From the NCBI RefSeq assembly GCF_023973825.1, contig NW_027122948.1, positions 1 through 60,451 on the forward strand: a DNA stretch of 60,451 bases. Reading direction: 5' to 3'. The stretch is from Plasmodium brasilianum. Lineage: Eukaryota > Apicomplexa > Aconoidasida > Haemosporida > Plasmodiidae. Below, piece after piece: positions 39,598 to 53,751 of the stretch; position 1 is the stretch's first letter, and each line of letters opens with the position of its first letter. The translations under genes were made by a program, and so were the position numbers. The notes below the pieces were generated by a model. The model had not been told where the DNA came from and ran no database searches. It saw only the letters and a program-made list of their open reading frames with translations.

Positions 39598-42500
39598 AAT
39601 GTAGCAATTTTTTAATTTTACGTTGTATTTATGCTGGTAAAAAAATCATTCAATTTTCATAGGACACTAATAATACTATATTGTCATTTAAATTATAAAT
39701 TTATTATCCTTTTTAAAAATGTATTAATCTTCATAAATAAAGTACAGATGTAAACTTTAAAAAAGAAAAAATAATTTTAAAAACATTTTAATAAATATTT
39801 GCATTAATAATAGTTGTAGAAAAAGTAACATTTTATACAATTAGTTTCAGCGTATTAAATATTATTAATAAATGTTTTAAAGGTATGTATATATATATCC
39901 TTAAAAAACAATTAAAAGTTTTGTTATTTATACCCTTTATCAATAAAATAAAATTTATCTTTTAATATTTAATTATTTGGTTTTATATTTAAAATAAAAA
40001 ATATATATATACCGTGGATATTCACATTGACATATACATTATTTATATAACTATTAAGTTTTTTCCTATTTTCCTATCAGAAAAAAAACCTCTGTGTACT
40101 TATTATAATTTTTAAGCATTATTTTTTAATTGTATAACTTAAACTATTATATGAAATTTAATACTAATTATAGGATATGAAAAAATAAAAAAAAATAAGA
40201 TAAAAAAAAATTTTGTTCCACACATTATAATCTAGACATAAAATATATTTAATTTATTAGAAAAATTTATTTAATATTATACTAAATTTTGTATTTAGTT
40301 GAAAATACCAATAAAATTTGTATATTTTAAAAAGGGAAATCCTAATATGGGGTTACATAATTTTATATTTAATAAAAATGTTCGTGGTATTTTAAATTAA
40401 TTATACATATTCATCCAAATAAAAGTATTATATATAAATAATTTACATTTATTCTCGTAATATTTAACTTGTTTCTATGTAAATATATATATCATAAATA
40501 ATTAGTATTATTAAATGCATATATACATATTAAATAAACATAGTTAGACATATTAAAAAATCATTATATAATAAAAATTGGAAGAAATATATCCTAATTT
40601 TATTAAAATTTAAGAATATATATTAATTTTCATATTTCATATCAAAATATTTAAGTATATGTTAGTGATTTCATATATATTACATATTTCAATAATATTA
40701 TTCCAGTACGTAATATCATTAAGAATACAATATATTTTTTTAAACTCTGAAATAAATACTCTTTTGCAGAAAAAAGTTATGCTTAATAATGGTGCTAACT
40801 ATTCTTTTTGATGATAAATTATATTTTAGAGTATCTAGAAATGTTAGATTAATATTACTTTACATATACTAGCAAAAGTTAAAACTTTATACAGTAATTT
40901 TTTGAAATAGAGAATTAAGACTAATAATTTCAAATGTGAGGAGACAAGTAATATATTTAAATTACGTAAATGTATTTCATTTTAAATATTTTAATTAAGT
41001 TTCTGTCTTTTTTATTTCCATCTGTATAGCACACTATATACAATACTCATTTTTCAAAATACATATTCTGTATTATTTGATGCATTTTAATGTAGGACTT
41101 ATCTTTTTGGTAATAAGCTTATTCTCATTTATATCCATTAATCTATGTTTTAATTGTTATTATTTTGTTTGGAGTTATTTCTTATATCTTTTAATATAAT
41201 TAGTCCTTGTATTTTCAGTAAATTATTATTTTCTCTAATATATTCTAAGTGATGTTTATATTTTTTTTTCTTTCCTTAGCATTATCTTCTTATTCACCAT
41301 TTGATAACGTCTTTTTTTTCAAAATTATATTTTTTTTTTAAAAATTTATTTTATGTATTGTTCTAATAATATAACACATTTGTAATGCAAACGAGAATCC
41401 CTTTTTTTCCTGTAGTTTATAGTTTTACTAATCAGGAACTAAAAATAAGACTTAAAAATATTTTTTACTATTTTAGAAAGTGGTTTACCACTTAATAAGA
41501 AAATTTTATTTACAAAAATGAAATAAACGACAACAACAAAAAAAAAAAAAATATTTTATTAAAATTAAAAAAAAAATATTTGTATATACTTCTTTTCGAT
41601 ACTTTTTTAACTTCTTATTTTGTTTCTTGATAGAAACTATGATTTATAAAAATACAAAAATATCACTATTTTTACTGCTACTTTATATAACTATGGTATA
41701 ACTCAATGATTCCGCTGTACATAAAATAACTAATGTATCAAAATAATATATTAAATCAAAATTTTCTGCTTATTTCTAATTTAAAATTTACATGGATTAC
41801 TCAAATTTTTATAAAATATAGAAATTCTAAATTAAATTTAATTTTTTAAGAGATATCTATATTTTTTATTATATACATTTTAAATATATGGCCAGAATTA
41901 CTGTTTTCATTTTAGATACTGACTTTAGAAATCAATAATGTTTTAAACCAATTAAATATGTACTTTTTTATTTTATTATAATTTTTGTACTAGTAAATAA
42001 AAAATGTATATATATTCACAAAACTCTGTAATTTTAATTTTTTAATACACAATTTATTATTATATAATTAACAAATCCATGCAACTTATGAACTAAAATA
42101 CAAATTAAATTAAAAGATTAACCATAAAGCTTATTATATTTTTTCCTTTTATTTACTTATATTCACGTATGAGTATTTACATGATAAATTTTTCTTTTTA
42201 AAATGAATAAACGATTATTTGTTATTAATAATAACAAATATTTCTTTTTTATTCTCTTCATTGTTTTACTTATAAGTCCATATATAATTACGCATATAAA
42301 ATAAAAGGGGAAACTGCTTATTTTTTTTCTTTTCTTCTTTTTTCATTTACATGTTTGCATCATCTTATTAAAAATAATAGTAATACACGCTAAAATTTTT
42401 CATTCCTTTTTATATTTAATACCCTTTAGCTCTAATTTTGTAAAATGGTTTTTTAAATATAAAACTTCTGTAAATTATTAATAAAATTTTTTATTTTCTG

Positions 42501-43871
42501 TAATAAAAATAACTGTACAAGAAAAGAAAAATAATAACATATAAATAAATAAATGAATAAAATATTTCATATAAATTCATGATAAATTTTCGTCATTCTA
42601 AAATTATTTATTTTTTTTTTCTTATAATTTTTATCTTATAAAATAAAAAACCATTCTCTGAAATCTTTGTTGAACATATATAAAATATATTTCACTTTTA
42701 TAAATTTTTTTTCTAACGATCTAAAAATTTATAAAATAAACATAAAATTTTTAATAAGTAACAAATAATCTTTTTAAATAAAAAAAAAAAAAAAAAAAAC
42801 TTGAAATTAAAAAAATAGTGTACACAAATAATAAAAGTGAAATATTAAAGAAATTTTTTTTTTATCTTTAAATTATAACGTTTAATTTAATTAATTTTTC
42901 TCACGTTATATCATATCCTGTTTGTATTTCTTAAACATTTATAAAATAGAGTACAACAACAGTTCAAATTTTATGGTTTTAGTATTCATTTTATTGCAAT
43001 ATTAATGGTATCATTGGCTTCATATAAAAATATATATGGTATGAAAAGAATCAACAGAGCTAAAGGTTAAATTATTATACAAAATAAATATTTTATATAT
43101 TATAACATAAAAATAAAGATATATATATGTTAAATACTTATTTTTTTTCAACAAATAATTTAATAATTATTTTAGATCAAATTATATTTAAAACTCACTC
43201 TATATATATTATAAATGTATGTAGTATATTATAATTTTGTTACTATATATTTATTCTCTCTACATTTTATTTAATAATTTTTATTAAAAATAATTCTCAA
43301 AAACAGTATATATGAATAATTAGTAGATTGATTCTAAAAAATTCTTATTATATATTTTCTAATATATTTTATCATAAAAGCTCTAAAAATAGTTTTAGAA
43401 TGTGTCCTAATGCATATTTTATTATTAGAATCTAATGCAATAATATATGATTATTAAATCAATATTTTATCAATTTATATTGTACCAATATATATTTATA
43501 TATTTGAAGCAAAATATATGTATTTTGAACAATTATATTTCTTTAAATTTTTCCTTTAAATATTTATTAAATTCTTTTTTAGTTTTATTTTAAAAATGTG
43601 AAATAATAATATTTCTAAATATAACTATTACTGGAATGTATTTTTTTTAATTATAACTTTTTTTTAAATCTGTTTTTTTCTTGTAACGTAATGCGTACTA
43701 CGGATATATTTATCTAAAAATAAAAAAAAATTTGAAGACTTTTTATATTGTTATAATAGAAATTAATCAAGACACATTCTAAATTAACTATTAACTTATT
43801 ATTGTCGAAAATGCCATATATATCTAATGCCTTATTTATTACATAAATTTTAACTTTAAAAAAAATTTAAT
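39598..43871. other. AT-rich intergenic region with strand switch
   Basis: No gene is seen in 4.3 kb. The intact genes flanking it diverge (minus to the left, plus to the right), so it should contain promoter DNA for 43872. A poly-A run lies near 42780-42799. No promoter element can be named from sequence alone. Confidence 0.5.
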
Positions 43872-44685
43872 ATGAAAGTGAAATACACAAATGTGCACCT
43901 TTTTACTAAAGTTTTTATTTTTTCTTGTTTAATATGGACGTTAAAATATTTTTATGAGGTATCATAGTAATTATACTTGAATTATTTTATTTTTATTTTT
44001 AATTTTATGTTCTTATATGATAAAAGAATTTTATTTATATAATATAAAAATACATTTTTAAATGTTTAATATGAATCTTCACTTCTAGAAAACTATCTGC
44101 GATAAATCATGGAACAAGGAATTGAACAGAAATAACGTATTAAATGTTAAATTTAGAAGATTATTAAGTAGTGAAACAGTAGAATCGGTGAGAGATAAAT
44201 TTAAACTTTTAAAAAAAAAAATAATTAATTTAGAAGGAGAAAGCGCTGAAGTATTTAAAAAAAAAACATATGTATTACAGAATAATAAACATTTTCATGA
44301 AGATAAGAAATCACCATATAGTGATTCTTCTTCTTACGATGAATTTAATTATTTAATGAAAAACTCAGAATTTGATGAACTTGGAGAATTCGACTTTGAA
44401 CCTAATTTAAAACAAAAATCACCCACATTAGAACATTTTGATAATATTCAGTACAATTACCAACCCAAATCTTTAAAAAAATTACACTCAAAATATGACT
44501 CAAATTTACACCATTTTAGACCAAATAATACATATAATTCTATGAATTCAGAAGGTGTACGTGAAGCTAATATAAATTACAATAAAAAACAATTAATAAA
44601 TTCTATAATTTTGTTCTTCCTAATTCATTTAATAATTCTGATATTCTGTGCCTTAATTACATTAGTAGCTACAAAACTTGTTTAA
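43872..44685 (+). CDS. Plasmodium exported protein with C-terminal membrane segment
   Basis: Two exons: 43872-43958 (29 codons, starting MKVKYTNVHLFTKVFIFSC) and 44089-44685, with a 130 bp intron (donor GTATCATA, acceptor TTCTAG), phase 0. The protein is 227 aa. Exon 1 is signal-like. FRRLLSSE puts R-x-L (RRLLS) at residues 52-56, the same position as in the fam-l/m proteins and near the usual PEXEL distance from a signal sequence; the acidic residue comes two positions late. A charged, Ser/Asp/Glu-rich middle (about 95-135) follows. The only other hydrophobic segment is at about 199-224, almost at the C-terminus, so the bulk of the protein would lie on one side of a membrane. It has no type A or B core, no PHIST-like Trp pattern and no pir features. 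I recognise the plan but not the family. Confidence 0.85.
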
Positions 44686-47600
44686 TGATTACCGTAGCAA
44701 TTATGTCTATTACTATTTTATATTGTAATCCACTATTTATTGTCGTTCCTAGTAAAATTTTTTTAATATTATATTCTAATTCTTTGGATAACACAATTTA
44801 TTTTACATTAATATACATAAAACTAGAGTCTAAATTAATCTAGGCGTAGTAAAAAATAAGAAAAAAGTATTCACTGTAAAAAGTTAATTTTATAAATTTG
44901 TTATATTAATTTGGAAATTCATAAAACGTTATATATTCATTTATAGATAAAACTATATTACAAATAGAATTATATAATATTTGAGTTATTTATTTATTCA
45001 TATATTACCTTAAAGAATTGTCTTTGTATAATTTTATATGTATTGTTATATAAGAAATTATTTGTATTGGTATTTTTATTTTAAATTATTGAAGTTTCAA
45101 AATTTATAAAAAATTTTATTTTCTAGCGAATAATATATATATATTTAAGTAAATTTGTATAATAAACTTTAACATTATGAATTTAAAAAATATAAAAAGG
45201 TAACATAAAATTACATTAACTCATTTATTATTATTTGAAAATATGCATGGTTACTTTGATTTTTAATTATCAAGAATATATTTTTACTATATATATTCAT
45301 GCGTAAATTTGATAAACATAATATAATTATTAACTAACGGTTCTTACTTACTCTACAAATTGTAGAATTTTTTTTTCTTCTTCTTTTCTTTTATTATGTT
45401 ATTTGTCTTACCGGATAAACAATATATTATCATATCTTACTTATGTGGACTTAGATTCCCCTATTCACAAATTTTATTATTATACATTATAAGATGATAT
45501 AAAATATTGTATTAAAAGATCGTTAAGATAAATTCATATTTTTTAGCTTTTCATTTTACTTACTGAATGCGTCTTCTATTTTTGCACAGTTTTAAATAAC
45601 TTAAAATTTTTATCTTTCATTTCGTTAACATTTTCTATTTATAAATATTCATTATAACATTAAATGAAGTAAATCACATGCTTATCGTTCTATTTATCAG
45701 TATATTGATTGAAAAAATACAAGTCCAAAACTATTATGAAATTTTATTATATATATTCTATCAAATATAGAATTTTAATTAATTTTATAACACAAGAATA
45801 ATAATAGATTTTTGTTACACATTCATAATGATAAATATATTGATACTTTGTTTATATGTACAATTTATATATTAATTTTAATACAACTTTAAATTTAATA
45901 CGTTTATATTATTTTCGTTTACTTCCGTATATTTTTGTCTATTTTTGTCTATTTCTGTCTATTTCCGTCTATTTCCGTCTATTTTAATATTTTATAAAAT
46001 TACTATTGTATCTAATAGCGTACGCACTATTATATTTATAGCATAAAATTTTATAATTCTTAAAATGTGTTACTTTGTAAAAATTCTTATATAATTAATA
46101 ATAATATTTTCCGAGTAAACGATATTTTTACACGTAAAACATAGCCATGAATAACTATATTATTTTATTTTGTACACTTTTCCTAAATATCTATATATGC
46201 TTTTTATACTTCATCTAATACATTAATATATTTACCTATTCTCATTATAATTAATGAGCTTCTACATATTAAAAGTTACAAGATATTTTTAACAAGAAAA
46301 ATATTTAAATTAACCATATTTTTAAAATATACAAAATTATAAAAAATTATCTAAAAGGTGATATATTTATATTTCATTATACTATATATTCTACTATATT
46401 TCTCTTCATTAATTTTACAAGTAAATTTTAATGATATATTTATTTTCAAGTCGAAATACTTTTTTATTTTTTTTATTTATTAATATTCGAATAAATACAT
46501 TTTTTTTAAAATATAAAATATAATACTATTCTAAAATGAAAAACGTTTCACATTATTATATAATATTTATGCATAATTTTAATGCACCACAGACTACAAA
46601 AAGAAAGTTCATTTTGTGCATTAATTATATTCATTAATTTCTTAATAGAATAAAAAGAAAAAATTTTATTTCCTATAGTATTACATAATAATTCATGCCT
46701 AATGATTATCATCATAAGTAACATTATATTACTTACTATATTATTAAGATTTATGAAATGTTTTAATGAACTTGATAAATCATTTATTCATTATTTTTTT
46801 CTGCTAATACACTTTAAAAAAAAAAGAAAATAAGTTTGCATTATATATAAATTTGCAGTTGCAGAATTTTCATCCTAAATGTAATCTCTATTTATTGTTA
46901 ATAATTCTACAAAATAACTAAAAATGTTCCTTAAATGCCACTTCTTTATAATATAATGTTCACTTATACATAGATATGTTACTGAAAAAACTGATATAAA
47001 GCTAACATTCAGCAAATAAGTTGTTACCAAGTGTAAATATTTTTTAAGATGGACTTTTAAAATGTTCTAAGATACGTTAAAAAAAACTTTACAAAAATTT
47101 ATAGTTTAAATGAAATTTAAAAGACATATATCTTTTGCAAATACACATATTATTTTATAAATTTCAACATATAAGTAAATATAAGAAATAAAGTAAAACT
47201 TATATAAAGAAAAACATATAATATATTTTCTATTATGATGTACATTGTGTCCTATTAAAAATGATTATATATAGAGACACTAAACATCTATGTTATTTCT
47301 TGTTAAAAATGTGCTATATAAAATATTGTTTCTGTTACGAAATATAATTTTCATTTAAAAAATTTCTGTAGTATAAAATACATATATATTATATACGTAA
47401 AATTAATATTTGTAATAACATGTTGTAATATATACGTTTAACAAAAAAGTATATATGAATAATTTATGTATTTTATTTAAATATTCATTATCATGATTAT
47501 AAATTTTTCAATGAAGAATTTTCCATTTGTTGGCGTCACTTAGTGTAGCCCATAAACATGTACGTAAATGATTAAAAAAAATTTGTACATATAAATGCAA

Positions 47601-48874
47601 AAAAACAATATCGTCACTTCATATAACTCCAGTAAGTAAAGCACACGTCAAATAAAAATTTAATCTCTATTTCAATTTAAGTAAATTCAAATTTTTTATA
47701 TTAAATGTAACAATATTAATTATTTATATAAATGCTGAATACAAAATGGTATATTTCCTTTTTTTTCAATTAAATATTATATAGATGCACAATTAGACAT
47801 TTGTTCAATCTTTTTATAGCTATCTAATTAATAAAATAAAAGATGATATGTTTGCAAATGAAGTACCATTTATGTCAACTTATACTATTACTCATAATAA
47901 TTTTATAAAAATATATATCATTAGCATCAAAATATTGACATTACTTAACCTTAATTATGAATAATTTAAAATAACACTAAGACCATATTAACTATAATTT
48001 TATAACATATATATACAAATATACATAACAACACAAACATAAAAATAATTATTTATTAAAATTTGTTCCACTAGATTAAACATATGAATTTATTTTTGTT
48101 TCTATTATAGTAACTAAACATTTACATTTATATATTTTGTATTTAGACAATTACTATTACTACAAAATAATAAGAAATTTCTGTGCAGTGTAAACATAAA
48201 TAATCTATTAATATTAATATGTTAGAACGCTCACTTGCTCTAAAAATAAAAAAGTAAAAATAGAAGTAGATTTTGTATGTATAACATTTTTTTATAATAA
48301 ATATTAAATTAAATATTACATATTGAATTGACAGCATATTTTAAATAAAAAAATTATTAAGTCTATTCATCTATTTTTTAGTTACAGCAATTTATAATCC
48401 CCAAAATTAATAATTATTTATGTAAATTCATTTATAAAATATATTATTATACTACATATTTATAATTTCATATAAAAACTATTCAAATTTTTAAAAATAT
48501 AATAAAATGACTTTTGCATTATATAAATATTATAATCCAGTTATAATAAATATTAATTAAATTTACTTTCAATAATAATAAACAAAAACAAAACACTCTT
48601 TTCGTCATATTATATAGATTAATAGACATTTACTTATACGTCAAAACTAATAATACATTTTTTTATTTAGGTCACGCGATAATACTTTAGAATTCAAAAA
48701 AGGTAAAATAAAAGTATACAAAATTACTTCACTTGTTACAGTTAAATACATCTATTTTATACTAATTTAACAAAAAAATATCATGTATACACTTTTATAA
48801 GTATTTTGTAGAATATACATATATTTTACATGTAAATAAGCTCAAAATTTTACATAAAACCATGTGTCATAACA
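44686..48874. other. AT-rich intergenic region with minisatellite
   Basis: No intact gene in 4.2 kb. A 10-base minisatellite lies at 45931-45980. A minus-strand open frame at 48143-48337 is Tyr/Phe/Ile-rich with no motif. Near 47.52-47.57 kb the base mix is briefly less AT-rich without a clear coding signal. Confidence 0.5.
45931..45980 (+). repeat. 10-bp minisatellite, five copies
   Basis: Five exact-length units of ATTTYYGTCT (ATTTTTGTCT twice, ATTTCTGTCT once, ATTTCCGTCT twice). A degenerate unit precedes them at 45921-45930. The variants are ordered T-T, C-T, C-C along the array, as expected from stepwise unit duplication. No coding frame runs through it. Confidence 0.85.
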
Positions 48875-49425
48875 TCAAATTACATTTAAGAATTCAAATA
48901 AATACAAAATTATGAAACAAATGAGGTTAGATAGTACATCGAGAAAAGGATTTTTATAATTTAAGATCATATTAGATTTACATGCAATACCTCTTTTTAA
49001 GTTTCTCAAATGATTAGTCCGTCTCGAAAAATCTCTTTCAAGATGAACATTTTTTTTCTTTCCATAATATATTAACATTTCACCGTTCGCTTCCAAAAAA
49101 CGCTTTTTTGAATCCAAATTATGAGAATTTTTTGATTTATTTTTTTCATAAATTTTTTTCCTTAAATGCTTCTTTGTTATATACCCTCAAATGTCATAAA
49201 ACGTACAATTCGTTATATTTATATCCATAATAGTAAACTAAATAAAATATTAAATGGGAAATTTATATTTTAAGTTAATTTAACTTTCACTTAGTATTAA
49301 AAATTTTAAATAAATTTATAAGATATATTTTATCCTATACCTTTAGATCTCTCATTAATTAAATTCTAAGTAGAAAAATTAAGTATAATAAAAGATGCCA
49401 ATGCGAACAGTAATTTTTTTTTCAT
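48875..49425 (-). pseudogene. Broken two-exon exported-protein gene
   Basis: Exon 1 at 49425-49341 starts MKKKLLFALASFIILNFST, a clear signal-like segment, then has a TAG stop before LINERSK and a GTATAG donor. Exon 2 starts at 49237 after a TTTAG acceptor. In the frame of the long open part it reads MDINITNCTFYDI, a TGA, then GYITKKHLRKKIYEKNKSK and on to DSKKRFLEANGEM, a Lys/Arg-rich middle and a hydrophobic end (LSNLICFIILYLFEFLNVI). The exon phases do not match, so a frameshift is also likely. The plan of signal exon, basic middle with an R-x-L motif (RFLEA) and C-terminal membrane segment resembles the intact gene at 43872-44685, but the sequences are not clearly related. At least two nonsense changes make it a pseudogene unless they are sequencing errors. 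Confidence 0.6.
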
Positions 49426-51699
49426 CTTTAATAATATATAGTTTTATATTTTTTAAATTTCAAAAAAATATATTATATTATAAAAGTATATACTATAAAA
49501 TAATGTACTATAAAACAATAACGGGATAAATTTAAATAGTTAAAAAATATTCAAATAGTTATTTAGATAAAAATATGAAAATAAAAAGTTAAAAATTAAA
49601 AAAAAAAAGGTCAATAAATTTAGAAATTATAATTTACTTTTTAAGACCTGAATTTATAAAAATATTAAATGATCTCTTTACAAAAACTCATATATAGTTA
49701 GGTTTAATTATATATTTTATTATGTATTTTCCCCTTACAATACTATTAATATTTATCTAACCCCTTTTTTCTTTAAGAACTGTTAATTTTAAAAAATAAT
49801 TTTATGAGAGTAATGTAAAACTACACATATATACAAAACACGAAGCTTTACAATATATAATATCATTCCATTTTTAGCATCTAAATATTTTAATGTAAGT
49901 TAAATTCTATTAGTAATACATTTAGAACTACTCGTTCTTATATTGCTGTTATTTATTTTTTTTTTTAATATTATGATTTCTATATGTACACATTTTAAAT
50001 ATAGTAACATAAAAATTGAATAAGGAAATAATATTTATAACTAATAATTCGCATATAAAACCTAAACTCTTCTTAATCATAAACTTAAATGATTATAATT
50101 ATTTACTAGAATTATAAAACGTTAAAAAAAAAAAATTTAATATTTAAAATGGATAATATTTGTTCCCCTTTAAATCTTATTCATTTTTATTTAAAAAATT
50201 TTATATTCTTTTAATTTTCATAGCACAGTGTTCTCTGTCATTTTCTCTCTAATCTTTATTTTATTTGAAAAAACAAATTTTTTAAGATTACTATAATAAA
50301 TTCATATAAACGTTCTTATTTCAACATGATTCGGTTTATCTAAAAGAAACATTATTTATGTTCTTTTAGTATTTTAATTTTTTTGATTAAATAATTTTGT
50401 TATTAAAAAGTATTAATAAAAATAATGAAATAATGTGCAATAAAATGTTAAATATTCTTTTTGTTTTTTGTGAATACTAACAAATTTAAAATAAAAAAGA
50501 ACACATTAAAATATGCCTGTATTCATTTTTATTATTATATTTTTTTATATAAAACAAACATTATTTTATATATTTAGTTATTTTAAGAACACATGGGAAA
50601 AGTGTTTTTTATTTATGAATATATCATAAGAAATAGAATTTCTAAAATTTTTTTTTTATTTTTTTAGAATGGTATTAAATGTTAATTTAAAAATAAAAAT
50701 AATAAGCCAGAAAATGATAACTATTCACATTTTGGTATATATACTCTCTTATTCTTCAGTATACATAAAATAATATACATTTGTTCTAATAAATTATATG
50801 TAAAAAAAAGAATGGCGTACGAAAATGATAATACGTAAGAAGCTATATTTTTATATCTGTGGTATTATATTTTATTTAGAAAATATAAACTGAATTTTAT
50901 ATTCCGTTAAAATAAGAATACGAATTTATATGTGGAAAATAGATAAATCTTTAAAATACATTCTTAAATCCTGAGGATTATTACTTAGTACAAATAATAT
51001 ATAGAGGTGTCTCTAAAATGTAATATATAAATATTAAAAATATTCCTGCCATGCATTTTTTGTTTTTCTCCTATTTTATTGTATAAATATATGTGGACAC
51101 AGAAATTTTATTCATAGATATAATTTACTAATAAATACAATTTTCAATGGTTCTTTGAAAAAATATATAAAAAGACAAGTTTCCTTTTTCATTATTCTGC
51201 GTTTTTGTACATTTTAATTTGATTGTTCTATTTATCAATAAAAGCCTACAAAAAATTATCCCCCACAATAATTATATATATATATATATATTATAATAAC
51301 TTTCTGTATTGATATAATATATTAAGATGAACTATTATTTTATATACTTTACAAAACATTGTTAACGTAAAATAAAATAAAATGATACAAATGATATGTT
51401 CATCCTAATATTTGTAGTTGTTATTACACTGTCAATATTTTTTCACAATGTAACACAGAAGGGCCATTTTAAAAATATAATATTTCTACATGTGTCTTGA
51501 AATTTTATATTTATTATATTTAAAATTTAAAATAAAACTATAATATATATATTACTAGTATTACTATGTCATTGTACTATGCACAATTTGAAATAGGTTT
51601 AGGATGTTGAGGTAGAAATAAAAAAAAAAAAAAAAAAATTGGTTAACTATTAATAATAGTTGCATATTACCATTTTGAAATAACTAAAATTTATGAAAA
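49426..51699. other. AT-rich intergenic region
   Basis: No gene is recognised. A run of 19 A lies at 51620-51638, close to the start of the STP1-like relic, and a TA tract near 51.27 kb. There is no coding signal or repeat array. Confidence 0.5.
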
Positions 51700-53090
51700 T
51701 GCACGCTATAAATAGGTTCCCTAGAAAAGAAATGAAATCAAAAAAAGTTGATACAAACACATATATAGGAATGAATTATAGAAAACTATTAAAAAAAGGG
51801 TTAACAATAGTACTATTAATATATACCCATATGTATTAGATCAATGCAACAATGAAAAATGGGAACTGTATAAGGCATATTTCTTATTATTCAAAATAAT
51901 ATTTATAAAAAAGGAAATAAAAAACAATTAATAATAGGGGGTAATTGATTCAGAAAATATATGGAAAATTAAACATATGATAATAATATATTAAGTAGAC
52001 AAAATTATTTATGGAGCAAACTATTTAAAAAATTATACTCGAATATTAGATAAGAGGAAAAATAGGCATCTTTTCATAGATTAAAATATAAGTGGATAAA
52101 TGAAATAATACATTATATAGATATGATAAAAGATAAAACAAAATTTTATACAGTAATTTATACTGTAATAAATCATATAATAGGAATGGAGAAAAGTACT
52201 TTAAAACATTGACCAGTGAAGTACATGTTCAAGATACAACAATATATTTAAAAAGAATACTTCAAAGAACTAAATAAAAAACGTGATATATATACGCATA
52301 TTAATGAAGATACAGCATTATGGTAAAAACAACTATGGAGCACTAAGTAGATATAAAATCTTTCTAAGAATATTATAAGCAATAAAGAATAAAACTTATA
52401 GAAAAATCATAGCCATTGATATGTATGAAGGTTTTATAGTAATAAATATATGAATAATAAAGCACGCGTTAAAGAAGCTTTTTTGGTTTGTCTATAAGAA
52501 ATATAAAGAGAATAAATTATTCCGATAAAAATTCTTATACTTCATATAATATGGAGAAAATAAAAGAGTCATATTAAAATTAATGAAAACAAGAAATTTT
52601 AGGAATATAAAGTTGAAGAACCCACTGAATACATAAGCAGACTTTCGAATAGTTTTGATGTTGATGAAGAACTGATTTAATTTAAGGATAAGTATTTTAC
52701 TAATATAAAAAATTTTAAAAGAAAATACGATATAGGAAGAAGATAAAAGTATATCAAAGATATTACTAGAAGAAATTATGTAAAAGTAAATAATAGATAG
52801 AAATAATGACTTAAGTTAACTAAATATTGTTCCTGATAAAAAAAATATATATATATGAAAACAAAATCTAAAAGAAAAATTATAAAGAATTATATACGGA
52901 ACACAATGAATGGAAAAAAAAACGGGAATACACAAAATTTAGTATATACCAATAATAGAATCTTCATCTTCGGAATACAAAAAGGAATGAGAAGAAAACA
53001 ATATAGAATGTGTGAAGATACTCCAGGACAATTACCCACAATTAATTACGATTTCTACTCCATATTAAACAATGCTTATATATGATTATA
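51700..53090 (+). pseudogene. STP1/surfin-like relic (tail exon)
   Basis: Plus-strand fragments in changing frames match the cytoplasmic tail of a second STP1/surfin subtype: NYRKLLKKGLTIVLLIYT near 51775-51830, EKWELYKAYFLLFKIIFIKK at about 51854-51913, then NNILSRQNYLWSKL near 51980-52022 and FHRLKYKWINEI just after 52070. These parallel a tail containing a KLWTAYKAFFILFKIIFEKK-like and a RQNLLWSKWIE-like block that I recall from P. malariae STP1/surfin proteins. Later pieces (EEPTEYISRLSNSFDVDEEL near 52615-52675; LYTEHNEWKK near 52890) look coding but are not identified. There are many stops and frameshifts, and no N-terminal domain or membrane exon was found. It belongs to a different subtype from the intact STP1 at 8662-11222. 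Confidence 0.6.
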
Positions 53091-53159
53091 TTAATATGTT
53101 TATGCAACAACAGTTCATGTGAAAAACAAAAAGTAAGATACACCGAACAAAAAAAAAAA

Positions 53160-53751
53160 AAAAATACAACTAATAATGAGAAAAAATGTAAAAATAAAAG
53201 TATCAGATGAAGATTCATTAAATGATGCGCAACATAATAAACAAGATAAGTAAAATAATTCTTATATTTTTGAAACAATAAAAATATTCCTACAAGAAGG
53301 AAGAAATATTCAAAGAACTCGATTATATAGATTTTCTAAAGAAAAAAAGGACTGTTAGTAATAAGACTTACAAAAAAATAACACTTGAAAAATACGGATT
53401 AAGAATTATTTTACTTTTATTATTAATAATACCCACAATACATTTAACATAGCATTTCGTATATAAGAAAATGTGGTTCCTGAATTATGAAGGATTAATA
53501 CTCAATTAGCAAAGTAAAATAAATGAATATGGTCAACTCCATCAGAAAAGTTAAAAGATAGTTTGTCATGCTTATTGGGATTTTTAGATGAATATCCCAC
53601 TAAAGGAAAAATTTCTGCTCTAAGACATTAAATTGGAACACTAATATTTTTCATAACATTCATTATGTTAGGAATTGCTCTTATATTCAACGTTCTTTAT
53701 TACCATAATAAAGTTAAAAAACATAAAAAAATCAAGTTCAGCAAAAGATAA
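53160..53751 (+). pseudogene. fam-l/m type A pseudogene, 5' truncated
   Basis: The fragment begins with NNEKKCKNKS near 53171, shifts frame to SLNDAQHNKQDK and NNSYIFET, then shifts again to YKKEEIFKELDYIDFLKKKR and NKTYKKITLEKYGLRI, which is the type A core. A TAG follows the first membrane segment near 53450. After several stops, the second membrane segment and tail are readable (GIALIFNVLYYHNKVKK, then IKFSKR and TAA at 53749-53751). Exon 1 and the R-x-L region are missing; instead the STP1-like relic abuts it. It lies 2.55 kb upstream of the intact type B gene on the same strand, repeating the A-then-B order seen on the minus strand at 19-23 kb. Confidence 0.85.

Noticed and set aside
53042..53278. 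Minus-strand 78-codon frame
   Set aside because: Antisense to the junction of two relics; Phe/Leu run comes from a poly-A tract.
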